Assembly: GCA_025267735.1 (NCBI GenBank)
Contig: CM046309.1
Span: 28,466,702-28,530,701, forward strand
Reading direction: 5' to 3'
Length of the DNA: 64,000 nt
Source of the DNA: Mactra quadrangularis
Taxonomy: Eukaryota; Mollusca; Bivalvia; Venerida; Mactridae
The translations under genes and the position numbers were made by a program. Below the pieces are notes generated by a model. That model did no database searches, was not told the DNA's origin, and was given only the letters and a program-made list of their open reading frames with translations. This document shows, in pieces, positions 1-11,397 of this stretch. The number at the start of each line of letters is the position of its first letter. Within the stretch, counting starts at the first letter, position 1.

Positions 1-180
1 ATGAACTAGAAGAACATAAACTTTTAGATTATACCAATATAATACTAACAAGTGATCATGGAATGGCTTCATTACTAAATGATACTGAACATATAATAGA
101 TCTTGATCAGTACATAGACAACTCCACTTACTTCGTAACAACAAAAAGTCCAGTAGCTGGGATATATCCAAATAAAGAAG
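1..180 (+). CDS. ENPP: ENPP exon with SDHGM metal site (5' truncated by window)
   Basis: Open from position 3 in frame 3. Encodes TNIILTSDHGM and ends at AAAGAAG before the donor GT at 181-182. The next codon is split after its first base. Confidence 0.88.
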
Positions 181-3100
181 GTTGATTATTATTTTAGATT
201 ATACTTTTTGTACATTGTTTTCAGAGTATTTTTAAGAAAATAAAAAAATACTCAAAGCATTTAATAAATTATATAGATTAAGATCACTATAATAGCTACT
301 GACTTGAAGACATAAAGTCAAATAACAAAAAACATCACCATTGTTTTATGTTATTCATAGGGCTGTCACGATGTACTCAGTACTGGTATACCAGTATATT
401 GCAATATGCAGCTGCAGCAATATGTACCGCGGTAAAAATTTAACGTTTTAGCAATATTTTTTATTTTCATTGAAAATTTCTTCCCTTTGCCCCAAAAAGT
501 AGCTAAAGGTCAGTTTTCCATGGTTCATTCGATTAAAGCTCAAGTTCAAAGAATTTAACCGATCTGTGCGCGTTTGGAATGTTCCAATTAGTCTAAAAAT
601 GTACAGTTTTTTTCTAGTCTGCTACAGACTCTTTCCCAACATACTTCAATACTGCACAATTGAATAAGTTATTTAAGTATTATGCACCTGTGTCTTTGGT
701 TTGCAAAGCAATATATCGTGGTACGTATCGCGGTTCTGTTCTAGCGCATCGCAATATACCGTGATACGCTCCTGGCGTATCGTGACATCCCTAGTTATTC
801 ATGTACATTTATTTGTTTATTCCGTCTAATGTACTTAAAAGTTTGTATCTGTAAGAAAGAAAATTTTCTAGCACCCATATTTTGTATGTAAGATAGTCCA
901 CAGGAGTTTAACATTCTGTATTGGTATTTTTTTCATCAAAGAATGTCAAACTCCTGTAGATTGTCTTATGTTGAAGCAAACTGGCAAACTTTGTGTTGTA
1001 AACTTTATGCTTTTCTATTACAGAATTTAGTGAAGAAATATACAAGAATCTCACAGGAATCCCTCATACTAAGGTTTATTGGAAGAAAGACATCCCAGCT
1101 GAATATCATTACAAAAATAATCGTCGTATTCCACCAATATTATTGGAACCTGAAGAACATTACTGGGTCAGATACAATCATTCAGAATATCTAGGTACAC
1201 ATTGTACATCAGCATATATTTTATATTTATATTATTGTATATATTTTTTTGGGAGGGGGTTGATTTTAACCCAGTATCAACACATTGTGTAGGTTATATA
1301 ACGGTAGTTAGTCAACCTACCTGCCATTCCTGGAAAGGCTACATCTAAGCTGTTAACCAGTTATTAGGCCCTCACTTCTGTCAGTGACTTACAACTGCCC
1401 TATATTATTTAGAATCAGTGGTAGGAGGCAGAATGCCCATAGCTTCAATATCACCAAGCTCCACAAAAGTATGCCCCTCCTGGAAATACAACTTAAGAAT
1501 CTTGATTAGTATTTGTGCTATGGACTGTGCTATCCAAGTGCCTATGTGTTGCATATATATTTAATTCATTTAAGTGTCAAAATCCATATCTGATAAAGTT
1601 GATATAATGCAGGTGCCAGGCACAATTCTGTCCTTCCTATTCATTATAACCAGTACTCAATACTATATGATGAATAAGAAGAGGCAATTGTGTCTGTACC
1701 AGTGTTTATTATTTAACTAATTGATATGGCACTCTCTTTGTCCTAAATACAAATTAAAGCTGTATCATTTTATGTCAATTATAGATTTATCCATTGGCAG
1801 CCCTTTCCATCAAAGGCACTATAATTATCATATACAATGTATATATATTAGCGTAAACATTACTATCAATCTTTTGTAGCTTAGGCTTATCAAGATTGAA
1901 CCAGCTGCCTTTGGCTATGTCTAATACTCTGCTTTATATATCCAAGACTAGATCATACTTGGATTTATAATTGGCTGAAGGTTTTTTTATTGACCATACT
2001 TCTACTGTCATACTATTTTTCAGCTGGGCAACATGGTTACAACAACAGCTTACAGTCCATGCATCCTTTCTTTATTGCAATGGGACCAGATTTTAAGAAA
2101 GGTGCAAAGGTTGATAGTTTTTCTAACTTAGATATTTATCCATTGATGTGTTCACTATTGAGATTGAAGCCTGCACCAAATAATGGTTCACTGGAGATAG
2201 TGTCTGAGCTATTGGAGGAAAGATCATCTGACTCTGCAACATTTGGTGCATGTAAGTTCTTCTTTCACAATGTTTTTTTTCAGGGCATTTTGGGGCTGAA
2301 ATTGGGCCCCATTCCCCTTTCCAAAAAGTACATATTTTTTCCCCCATCCCAGGTAATAAATTCCCCTGTCCGAGTGTCCTAAAACTTTTGTACTTTTTTA
2401 TAGCATTTTGCCCCTTCCTTAGGCATTACAGAGAAAGCACAGATATAAAATATGAGTTCAATAGTTGAAATTTTATATATAGACAGAAATGTTACTCTGT
2501 TAGAGGATCCATGTTACCTCAAGTATTGAAAGTAAAGGAAAATTTTTCCCCCCTAATTTCATTTTTGTTGCTATTTTCCCCTCAAAGGGGCCCGCCACCT
2601 TTCCCCTAACATTGAAAATAAACATATATATCATGTATAACAAGTCCATATATCTAGCAGTATACAATTATATTATTTGTTTGTAAATACAATCATCAAT
2701 CTGATTTTCTGAATTGCTCTATTTGTAAAGCACCTAACTTGCAAGCAAAATGAGATATATTTGAGCCCTGTCAGCCCAATGTTTTGTACTGAATTTTGCT
2801 TGCTTCTATGATATAAATGTATTTAGTGCTGTATAAGATTAGGTTTAGATTCCTCATAGCTAGTGTAAAGTCATTGTCAAAAGTCGGGTAAAGTCAGGTT
2901 AGTCAAAAAATCTGTGTTTGTTGTTTTTAGGCCACAACAAATTGATCATATGTTCTATGGATTCGCTCGCACCTACAAAAAAAATATTTTATTTCCTCAC
3001 TCGCCCATAAAATTTTGGTCAAACTGCTATATAAAGCAAGTGAATAAAGACTTTTTTTTCTTCGCTCGCTCGCCCCAATTTTTTTCCAGAAAAATCCATA

Positions 3101-4018
3101 GAACTTATGATCAACTTGTTGTGGCCTTAATTATGACAAATGGAATGACAGGTTTACATTATTATGTAATATTATTGATTGTTGTATGAATTAGCCTCAT
3201 TATTCCTTTGATAAAATATCTACTTTGCAAGCAGATAGCCAGATGTTTCAGCCCTCCAGTAACAATTACATGTACTAATCAACTGACTTTCTGTTATAAT
3301 TGATTATCAATCCATAACTACATGTACCTATATTCACTTTGCTATGATAGATTTTATGCAAATCAGGTCTGTTTATATAGTGTATGTAACATTATTTGTT
3401 TTTTATATTCACAACCTATTTTGCTCAGTTTGGAGAACTTCTGACTTGCAAGCAGGGGGTCATGGGTTTGATTCCCACATCTGGCGCCTAATTTTTTCCT
3501 CCCTCTATTTCATTGGTGCCATGTGTGTGAGACTGGCCTTGGAATCTTAGAATTCAGGTGAACCATATAGAAAATTGGTTAACACCAATTATGTTATCCA
3601 CAATAAATAAAGCCGTTATTTATTATTATTGTTATTATTATTATCATTATTATTATTATAAGCAAATGCTGGTTTAGTCCAAAGAACCTGGGGTTGTTGC
3701 TTTAAATTACATGTAATGACTGTACTTACTTGTAAACAAGAGGTGGTGGGTTCAATCAAACATCGGGTACCTAACTTTTCCTCTTTCTATTACATATGTT
3801 TTACTGTGTTTGTTTGTCTTTCAGATCTGTTAATACTGGTGTTTATTGGATTGGTGGGTGGTTTGTTCAGTGTTGCAGCATGTCAAGTACATAGACAATA
3901 TAAACGTCGACAGAGAAAAGTCAGCAGTCTTTCATTACCTCATACATTCCATTATGCAAAGTCTGATAGAATGCCTTTAATGTCTGATGGGACGGATGAT
4001 GATTTTGAAGATTTCTAG
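1..4018 (+). CDS. ENPP: ENPP4/5-like ectonucleotide pyrophosphatase/phosphodiesterase, C-terminal part (4 exons)
   Basis: This is the 3' end of a type I phosphodiesterase gene. Exons are 1-180 (partial), 1024-1194, 2024-2251 and 3825-4018; every intron is GT..AG and all joins are in phase, giving 256 residues before the TAG. Exon 1 carries SDHGM, whose Asp and His are metal ligands in this family. Exon 3 carries QHGYNN followed by SMHPFF, which contains the second metal-site His and the typical end of the catalytic domain, then DIYPLMC and KPAPNN as in ENPP4/ENPP5. Exon 4 encodes one hydrophobic transmembrane helix (about 20 residues from LLILVF) and a basic then acidic cytoplasmic tail. This indicates a type I membrane ectoenzyme anchored at its C terminus. 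The N-terminal catalytic part with the nucleophile Thr lies before position 1. Family assignment is firm; ENPP4 versus ENPP5 is not resolved. Introns 1 to 3 hold several mobile elements. Confidence 0.9.
358..793. mobile_element. hAT-type non-autonomous element with perfect 8-bp TSD
   Basis: Starts TAGGGCTGTCACGAT and ends with the inverse of TAGGGATGTCACGAT. It is flanked by identical 8-bp repeats GTTATTCA at 350-357 and 794-801, the TSD size of hAT elements. No coding potential seen. It lies in the first ENPP intron of the window. Confidence 0.8.
901..956. repeat. Short hairpin, GAGTTTGACATTCT family
   Basis: Arms 901-917 and 940-956 are inverted copies of CAGGAGTTTRACATTCT with one mismatch. 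A longer hairpin with a related arm (GAGTTTGACGTTC) occurs at 41418-41513. Confidence 0.6.
1024..1194 (+). CDS. ENPP: ENPP internal exon
   Basis: The acceptor is TTCTATTACAG at 1013-1023. The exon reads FSEEIYKNLTG (a possible N-glycosylation site at NLT) through EEHYWVRYNHSEYL and ends at the donor GT 1195-1196. Phase 1 on both sides. Confidence 0.87.
   Translation, partial: NLVKKYTRISQESLILRFIGRKTSQLNIITKIIVVFHQYYWNLKNITGSDTIIQNI
1264..1478 (-). mobile_element. tRNA-derived SINE, minus-strand body copy without head
   Basis: Read on the minus strand it matches the body of the SINE at 18836-19147: GGGGCATACTTTTGTGGAGC, CTCCTACCACTGATTC, GGGCAGTTGT, then the region ending in AACC. The tRNA-like head is missing. 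Confidence 0.65.
2024..2251 (+). CDS. ENPP: ENPP exon with HGYNN metal site
   Basis: The acceptor is TATTTTTCAG at 2014-2023. Encodes GQHGYNNSLQSMHPFF and DIYPLMCSLLRLKPAPNN. The donor is TGTAAGT at 2251-2257. Phase 1 on both sides. This is the most diagnostic exon for ENPP4/5. Confidence 0.9.
2927..3130. mobile_element. 204-bp MITE, TIR TTAGGCCACAACAA
   Basis: About 35-base inverted ends: TTAGGCCACAACAAATTGAT at the left and the inverse of TTAAGGCCACAACAAGTTGA at the right, both continuing to TTCTATGGATT. The centre contains repeated TCGCTCGC. In ENPP intron 3. Confidence 0.72.
3432..3625 (+). mobile_element. tRNA-derived SINE (second family)
   Basis: B-box-like GGGTTTGATTCCC follows a tRNA-like head, then a body CCTAATTTTTTCCTCCCTCT, ending in AATAAATAAAGCCG and an ATT microsatellite. 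A-box poorly preserved. Confidence 0.55.
3716..3824 (+). mobile_element. Degenerate SINE copy abutting ENPP exon 4
   Basis: TACTTGTAAACAAG, GGTGGGTTCAATC, then CCTAACTTTTCCTCTTTCTA parallels the order and spacing of the SINE at 3432-3625. It runs into the acceptor at 3824, so SINE-derived pyrimidines probably form the splice-site tract. Confidence 0.45.
3825..4018 (+). CDS. ENPP: ENPP last exon: transmembrane anchor and tail
   Basis: The acceptor is TTTGTCTTTCAG at 3813-3824. Encodes the single membrane helix and the cytoplasmic tail ending DDDFEDF, then TAG at 4016-4018. A SINE-like stretch lies directly upstream and appears to contribute the polypyrimidine tract. Confidence 0.88.
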
Positions 4019-4159
4019 TGTTATCTATGACTGTCTGGTTGTGAAGTTTGACAGTTTGTCCATGTTTTGATGTGGATTATAAAATACAAGCATTAGTATG
4101 GACAGATGGAATAGTTCATATTTGGAATTAAAATTTATCTTTTCTTTTTGCTGAGCTTT

Positions 4160-4352
4160 GTTACAACCCGTTTTGTAGTAATAACTCGAAATGTAGTAAA
4201 TTGATACAAATAGGGTTACGATGTCAAAAATTGTAACATTTCGACACAACCTGTTTTGTAGTAATAACCCAAAATGTACAATTTTTGACATCGTAACCCA
4301 CTTTGTATCAATTTACTACATTTCGGGTTATCACTACAAAACGGGTTGTAAC
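4160..4352. mobile_element. Palindromic foldback element, TIR GTTACAACCCG
   Basis: Arms of about 75 bases begin GTTACAACCCGTTTTGTAGT on both strands and continue to GATGTCAAAAATTGTA. It sits in the presumed ENPP 3' UTR. A relative with the same terminal motif is at 31132-31521. Confidence 0.75.
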
Positions 4353-4432
4353 AGAGATTGGTTTGTTTGTACCAGATGTGTCTGTGTAGAATGAGCTTAT
4401 TTCATTTGTTATTGCTGAAAAGAATGCAAAAA

Positions 4433-4439
4433 GAATAAA
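4433..4439 (+). terminator. Likely ENPP polyadenylation signal
   Basis: AATAAA lies about 415 bases after the ENPP stop; a second AATAAA is near 4543. If used, the 3' UTR includes the palindromic element at 4160-4352. Confidence 0.4.
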
Positions 4440-5697
4440 CTGTACACACTTTTTTATTTCAACATTGTTATGCATGGGTACATCTCGTCATCTGGTATGA
4501 ACAAAGATTTTCAGCTGGTAAATCCCATCAACTTGATATCCAAATAAAATCATGTGTTATACATGTACAATTGATTTTTAAGAGCATGCAAATGATTTTT
4601 TCCTTTTTTATTCCTTGAGGTTATCATAATTATTAATCTGGAAGCTTATTACAAAAATGGAGCACATCCAGCACAGGTACATTGTCACAGTGCAATAATG
4701 CTAACAGTTAAAAATAGGTATAAGATTATTTCCCTAAGGAAAACAATTCTTGAGTAAAACTAGTGTTAAAACAGTTTTGAAACCTTTTCAATTTTTTTTA
4801 ATATTAATGTTTGCTTACCCATTAGTTACACTATTTGCTGCAATTTGTGTGTTTAGAATAACATGCCACATGATCACCATGAAATGAGTGTGCTTGTTCA
4901 TTTATTAAAATTTTAGTTCAGTTTTACTTTTACAAAATGATGAAATATTGGCATATTCCATTGTAATATATGATTATATGTGAATACTTGAAGTAAAAAT
5001 TGGGAATATAATCTTATGGTAAAATTGTTTTTAAATATTGAGGCAGACTTTTTCTGCTCCTCCAAAACTTTGTAAATATCACTTAGATCTGAGCCAGAGA
5101 TCATAAAACTTGAGAAAATACTCTATGCTGAAATTTGTTTTCTTCTCGCAACTAGTGGTGAAGTATAGTTACTGTCACACTAATTATAGCCACACCTCTT
5201 TATGTAAATCAACCACGCCTCTTTATGTAAATTAGCTTCTCAGCCTCTCAGATAGTACATGTATTTACACTTGTAAATGTATTCATATCATGCTTGTAAA
5301 CACAATATAGTGGTATGCTACTAGAGAAATGCCATTTGACTATACTAAATGTCTCTTATTTACTAGTATTTAATGTTTTTTTATGTATTGTTCAACATTA
5401 ATATGAGAATACACTGATAGGGTTGAACTTGTAGTGATATGGAATAACTTGAACAGTTTTTAATTGATTGTGAGGGCATTGTAAGGGCATTTTTCCATGA
5501 ATAAATGTTGTAGAATTTTTGTTTTTTAAGTGGATGGACAGCTTGGATAATCTAACAATTTATTTTTATGACCTTACAGGACTACATATTATCTCATCAC
5601 TGAAATTTATATATTTCTCACAGATGCTATCACATGCTATTTTCAACTTCTCACAAAAGTGTTATGAATAGCCATTTTGATGCATGTTAAATTCTGT
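4440..5697. other. No gene recognised
   Basis: AT-rich with short open frames only. A near tandem duplication of CCACRCCTCTTTATGTAAAT is visible around 5189-5232. No convincing protein or RNA gene. Confidence 0.6.
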
Positions 5698-5832
5698 ATC
5701 ATTATATCAACTGTCAGTGGCGCTTACATTAACCCCATTGATTAAAATACTCACAACCATACTTTTGTAATCTCAATCAATTTAAATCAGTGGGGAAAGT
5801 GTATGCTCCTTCGACAATTGAATAAAATTTAA
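5698..5832. mobile_element. MITE family 'CAACTGTCAGTGGC', copy 1
   Basis: The left end TCAACTGTCAGTGGCGCTTA is followed by CATTAACCCCATTGAT. The right end is a diverged inverse (AATCAGTGGGGAAAGTGTAT). Same architecture at 8761-8912, 17792-17987 and 32818-32974. Confidence 0.6.
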
Positions 5833-6831
5833 CAAAAACAAATTTCAGTTGTTCCCAGCTAATGTTACCTGGCCAGTATATATTATGATAAAATGATAAC
5901 TTTATAACTCAATATATCTAAGTTTACTACGCTAATTAATCATAAGAGTTTGAAAATAAGGTCCCCAGATATTTTAAAATACCTCTAATATAAAATATTC
6001 CATTTTGAATAATGATTTGATTGTTGAATATAAAGCCGACATAACTTAAGTGCTCAGATAAAAAACCTTTCCTTGACTTTACCTATTAGCATATTTAATC
6101 AATGTTTACAGTTACATTTCGTCCCACAAACAAGGTGTTTACTATCAAGCACATGGTTATGTTTGTAGGCAAATGTGTTGTTATGCAAATAAAAAAGGCC
6201 ACTGGGAATTGTCAATTGAAAATATCAGAACAATCATGCATGCAAATTAGTTAGATCATTTATGATGTCATCAAAATCACTTTGAATATTCATAATAAAT
6301 CCATAATTTGATAACCAATTATGTCATAAATGATACCATTTTGTTCCTTCAATAAATTTCTATCAGCAAAATGTATTCACTTAAAAAGATCTGTAAATGT
6401 TTCATATTTCATTAAATAATCTGTGATGTAATTTTACATTACAACTATCATGACATTCATGATTGTACTTATCAAGGGTTGCCCGCAAAACTGTAGTAAC
6501 TGGTTCGATAACTCAATGCGCTTACTTCAGTCATAGGAGAAACCCTGGATATATGTTAATAGAAGGACCTTATAGATAATGACCGTTTCCTACCATTTAT
6601 TGTTCACTTTTCTTTGTTCTTTGTGTTTTCGTTATATGTTGTTTGTTATTTATATTATTGTTATATTTTAATTAAATATAAAAAGACTTCTTTCTGTTTT
6701 CTCCTACAGGGTATAAGGGCTTTTTATAATTGTTGTTGCAAAGTTGAAAGTAAGGCTGTCATGTATAACAAATTATTGTACAATTCTATTGAACACCCTG
6801 ATTGCATAATTACAAGGTTATAGCACACTGC

Positions 6832-6916
6832 ATATCAAAGGTTGCCTGCAAGACTGTAGTAACTCGCTCTTTTACACAATGCACTTAACTACAGTCTTGC
6901 GGGCAACCCTTGATAT
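6832..6916. repeat. 85-bp hairpin, arm ATATCAAGGGTTGCCYGCAA
   Basis: Arms of about 30 bases pair ATATCAAAGGTTGCCTGCAA with the inverse of ATATCAAGGGTTGCCCGCAA. A related half is at 6472-6500 (TCAAGGGTTGCCCGCAAAAC), suggesting a larger interrupted element from 6472 to 6916. Confidence 0.65.
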
Positions 6917-7640
6917 ATTAAATTCCACAATATTTGTTTGATATTAATTTCCACAATATTTGTTTAGACGTTTGCAGTAAAAGTAAATGTATAGGTTAAT
7001 TTAATGTCAATATCTCATTTTGATTTGAACCCATGATTAAAAGGTTTTCAGACTGACCGTCTTACTACTTGGTCACACAACTATGATACATATAAAACCT
7101 AATACACTGATCAGTGTTATGTGTTAAAAATACTATCTATGTGAACTACCGAAGTTGATCCCAGCATGAAATATACTGTGTTATGTGATGTTATAATTTA
7201 TGCAATTGGACAGTTCAATATAATTGCACAATACCTGGTCTGATTATATATTTTTTTCTTGGTTATGGATTTCAAGTCATAAAATTGACTACTGTTAATT
7301 ATACCATGTACATGTACATAGTTGTATGCAATTATCATGAATGTACTGCTAAGCACTGCAATAAAACATATCACTACCATACACTTGCACATGATTGCAA
7401 TCTAGTTAAAATTTGATGTTCATTATATGTGCAAAATAACAATCACTAAAAACAATATTTCAATCAAAATATGCACAATCTACATTTATTGTGTGCATTT
7501 TTTGTGTATTTAAGGATCACTGTATTAAGAAGATATTAGCTCAAATTGTGAAATATAAAATAATATGTTATACTTTTTTGCTTTTTTGGTTTATTTGAAG
7601 TGTATTAAAATGTACAAATGTCTGATCTGTTAAGATAGAA
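6917..7640. other. No gene recognised
   Basis: AT-rich with a direct repeat of TCCACAATATTTGTTT at about 6925-6965. Nothing else supportable. Confidence 0.6.
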
Positions 7641-7642
7641 TA

Positions 7643-8503
7643 CACTGAACAAAAGTTCTAACCGATCACTTTTCAAATTTTGACTATTTCATAACGGGCC
7701 AATGGATCCTTATTAAATTTTGCAGAGGTGATTTTTGTGTCATTTTCTACCCATTTGTGGAAAAAAAATAATTTGATACGGTCCGATGCACTCAATCGGC
7801 ACACAGGGTGTGGTTTACACATTTTGACAGGAAATGTTCGTGCAGAGAGTGTTGAGTATTTAATTTCACTTTGCACAAATCCTTGTTAACTTTATAAGTG
7901 AAAAAACATAAAACATTGCAAGAATGTCGATCCTGTCGGCGAGTTGTAACGTTTGTTCTTGGTTTTTGGCGTCAGTTAGAAACGATTCCAGTCCCTTGCT
8001 ACATCGTCAAAAGTCGCGATCGTCAAAAAAGACCTGATTAAAGTGTCATGCAACTTGAAATAGGGATGAACACATTGAAAATAATAAAATTATAGCATTT
8101 TTCTATTTTAACAATATTTTATCGATATTTTTTAAGATGTGTCCTTGAACAGCCACTCACTTGTTTGAAAGAGGCCACAGCATTCAACATTCCATTGGCT
8201 ACGTCACTATCATGCATCGACATTCGTGCACTGTTTTATGTTTTTTTCAGTTATAAAGTTAACAAGGATTCATGCAAAGTGAAATTTAATACTCACCACT
8301 TTCTGCACGAACATTTCGTGTCAAAATGTGTAAACCACATCCTGTGTGCCAATTGAGTGCATTGGACCGTATCAAATTTTTTTCCCCACAAATCGGTAGA
8401 AAATGACACAAAAATCACCTCTGCAAAATTTAATAAGGATCCATTGGCCCGTTATAAAATAATCAAAATTTGAAAAGTGATCGGTTAGAACTTTTGTTCA
8501 GTG
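7643..8503. mobile_element. 861-bp Tc1/mariner-like foldback element with 270-bp TIRs
   Basis: Left arm 7643-7914 and right arm 8233-8503 are near-identical inverted copies starting CACTGAACAAAAGTTCTAAC. TA dinucleotides flank both ends (7641-7642 and 8504-8505), as Tc1/mariner insertions produce. The 320-base centre has no transposase frame, so this is a non-autonomous snapback element. Confidence 0.85.
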
Positions 8504-8760
8504 TATATACATGTAATACAGTAGCAATTTTCTTAGTTACAGTTTTTTTAACCTTAGGTATAAAAGCTGTTGTTGATATAATTATCTGGGCATATAAATT
8601 GAATATACCCCCATAGAATGTGCTCATGGTAATGTAATGTGATTTTTTTGCCCACCTAAGTAATGTCCATTTATGGTTTGTTGTGATTGTATTTCCATTG
8701 CTTTTTCATGCAGTTTGTTTTAACCTTTTCTTGTTATGAGAATCATGTTATGAAGTGTTA

Positions 8761-8912
8761 TTGTTAAATTTTATTCAACTGTCAGTGGTATGTACATAAA
8801 CCTGAATGGTTTTAATATTCTCTAGAGTACATCTGTATTTACAAATGTTAAATTAGATTTAAATCAACAAATTAAATGTATGCATCACTGACAGTAAATT
8901 GAAATTTAACAA
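8761..8912. mobile_element. MITE family 'CAACTGTCAGTGGC', copy 2
   Basis: TTGTTAAATTTTATTCAACT with GTCAGTGGTATGTACAT at the left and the inverse at the right (ATGTATGCATCACTGACAGT). Confidence 0.7.
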
Positions 8913-9094
8913 AAATACAATTATTATGCTGTCAACTGAATTAATGTAAATTACAGTTGCAAAATATGTTAAGTTTATTTTTGTTTGTGAAATTGAGGAA
9001 CTTGAATATTTGTTAAGTACCAGTATCATTTGTTGTAATATTTTTATTTCAATTTCAATAACTATCATTTTTGTTTATGTGAACAATAATGTAG

Positions 9095-9153
9095 TCTCAT
9101 ACCCAGAGGTTATCAAGATCCTTTATACTTGATAACCTCAGGAAATAAGAATG
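9095..9153. repeat. Hairpin, CCCAGAGGTTATCAAG family
   Basis: CATACCCAGAGGTTATCAAG pairs with CTTGATAACCTCAGG. Same family at 14677-15035 (interrupted), 15446-15519 and 29687-29755. Confidence 0.6.
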
Positions 9154-9154
9154 T

Positions 9155-10670
9155 CATTTTGTCACTGTTGGTTTTTACATGTAATCTTCTGTGACCACCA
9201 TTAATTGGAAGTAAATATCTGATATCTATCAGAAAGTTATGACTTAAGTCCTGTGGCACTTTTCACAAAAACAATTTACGATAAAAATCATTGTAAGTCA
9301 AATCAAGAAACATTAAAAATATGGCCATTTTTTGGCTTATCAACTCCTAATATTATTGAAATTTTGTAGAATATTGTATACCTTTTGCATTTCAAATTAT
9401 AGTTAGGTTTATTATCCTTCTTACTTTGAACTGCAAAATTAAGAAATTGACTTATGATAACTTTTTTCGTAGGAATGTTTGTGGAAAGGTGCACTGTTTT
9501 GTAAAATATAATTTATGTTTTATTATGGACCAAAGATAAATTATACATTCCAGAAATTTCATTTGAAAGCCTTATGATAGAATACCCCTATTGCCTATTT
9601 ACAGTCATTAATTTTCATATGAAAACTACTATGAATTATAATTTATTATAAAACATAATATTTTACAATGCAGCATGTTAATAATTATGAATGAATTAGG
9701 TTTATGTTGCAAAATTATCTATAAAAATTTTAATGCAAATAGTTGTTATCGCCCTTTGATACGAAAACGATGTAATTTTTTAGGAGTTAATATAATTCAA
9801 AATTCTGAGATGTTGAAAACATTAAAAATACAATGAACAAAAAGACAACAGTATTGTAATAAAAAATTATGTTGTCAGAAACATACGATTAGTTCTGTAT
9901 TAGGGGAATTTTAGAATTTTACCGTTAATATAGTTCTGTTATATTAACCTGTCAAAACTTAAATACATTTGTATTTACACAATCACTGAATCTGTTATTT
10001 TCAACTCATTTGGAACTTGTTATTTGCCTGATATTCAAAATCTCTGCATATATATATATACAGTTAGATCATCAATAATTGATACGGATCAGTGGCTCAA
10101 TGGTTAAAAAGGAGTTAAATAATAACACATTGAGTGACCGTGTAATTATTCAAGTTGTGATAGGTTAGTACAATAGAACTATAATCATAATGTTTTTTAA
10201 TGGTTTTAATTTTTAAAGCAAATTTTGGATAAGTATATTTCATTATTTGCAACAGAGGCATTCAGTAAGCTCTTGATCCAACAAAAACCTTGTGTATAGT
10301 GTATATTCAAGTGTCTTGGGCGGATCCAGACTTTGATGGTTGCTTAAGCTGGTATTATATATTTTATTTTATCCTACCCCAAAGTGATCTTTTAGAAGGA
10401 AAACCTATTGACCAAATAAACCTATCTTTATTCGGCACCGTTGCTTTATTCGGCAGTCACGTGACTACGAATTGACGGACTACTTGTCTGCATAATCATA
10501 ACATTGGGCATCAAAAGCGGCTGCGTTTCATTCTTTTAACGACAACCTTACAAATTTATTTTACACAAAATAATCTTATAAGGGATTTTACAAACAATTT
10601 CAATATAAATCTTAAATCACTTACTTCATCATTCAAATTTAACAAAACTCAATCGTCGACGCCGTACAGT
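9155..10670. other. No gene recognised
   Basis: AT-rich. A single GGCGGATCCAGACT near 10320 recalls the end motif of the 14696-14972 element but has no visible partner. TTTATTCGGC occurs twice near 10431 and 10447 and recurs in the hairpin near 11450. Confidence 0.5.
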
Positions 10671-10672
10671 GC

Positions 10673-10861
10673 CTAAGCCCTAACTCCTAAATTTGCTTCA
10701 AATCCTTTCTGTGTATAAGTTGACGAATATCCAGCCATTATACAGTAAATACATAGGTTGACTATTGTTTTACCAAAGCCAAGCCACGCATAAATTAAAT
10801 ATAATGAAACTGGCCTCAAAAAATCACCAACGTCATTCACGACACAGACCGTCCTGGCCAT
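10673..10861 (-). CDS. Unrecognised small ORF (62 aa), doubtful
   Basis: ATG in a good context (AAAATGG) opens 62 codons: MARTVCVVNDVGDFLRP, then a hydrophobic stretch (SLYLIYAWLGFGKTIV), ending NLGVRA. Its upstream DNA is richer in CpG than the surroundings. I recognise no family. It could be a first coding exon, a transposon-derived frame or chance. Confidence 0.2.
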   Translation of the reverse strand: MARTVCVVNDVGDFLRPVSLYLIYAWLGFGKTIVNLCIYCIMAGYSSTYTQKGFEANLGVRA

Positions 10862-11397
10862 TTTCTGAAAATTGTTGACATCTTTCAGCGTCGCTGGCTC
10901 GCTGCGTGTGTATTTCCCTTAATAATCCTTTCATCCAAATATCCTGTCGTCTATTTAAAGTTTGATCAACAAATCATCCTGATAATATTGGTTAAATCCA
11001 TGAGAAATAATAGTAAACGCGTCAAATGACGAATCCTATAAACGCTAATAAGTCCGACCGCCATGTTGACAACAAACTTTGCTTACATGACGTCATAAAA
11101 ACTGATTCGTCCTCGGAAAATTCGCAAGTGATTTATTCGTCCAAAAATAATTTTTTGCTTGTTTATTTATAAATCAAGTTTATTTAAGTATTTTCTCTTC
11201 TTCTTTCATTTAAAATATTGCCTTTACTAATATATAATAGAGTCAAGCATCGGGATTATTTCTTGACGCGCCAACAGTTAAAAGACCGTTTAACACACTT
11301 ACTGAGCTGTAATTCGGTCATCTGAATTTAGAGCATGTTAAACGCAGAATTTTCGGATTTTAAATTAGTCATTCAAGCAAATGCGAGTAGGATAAAT

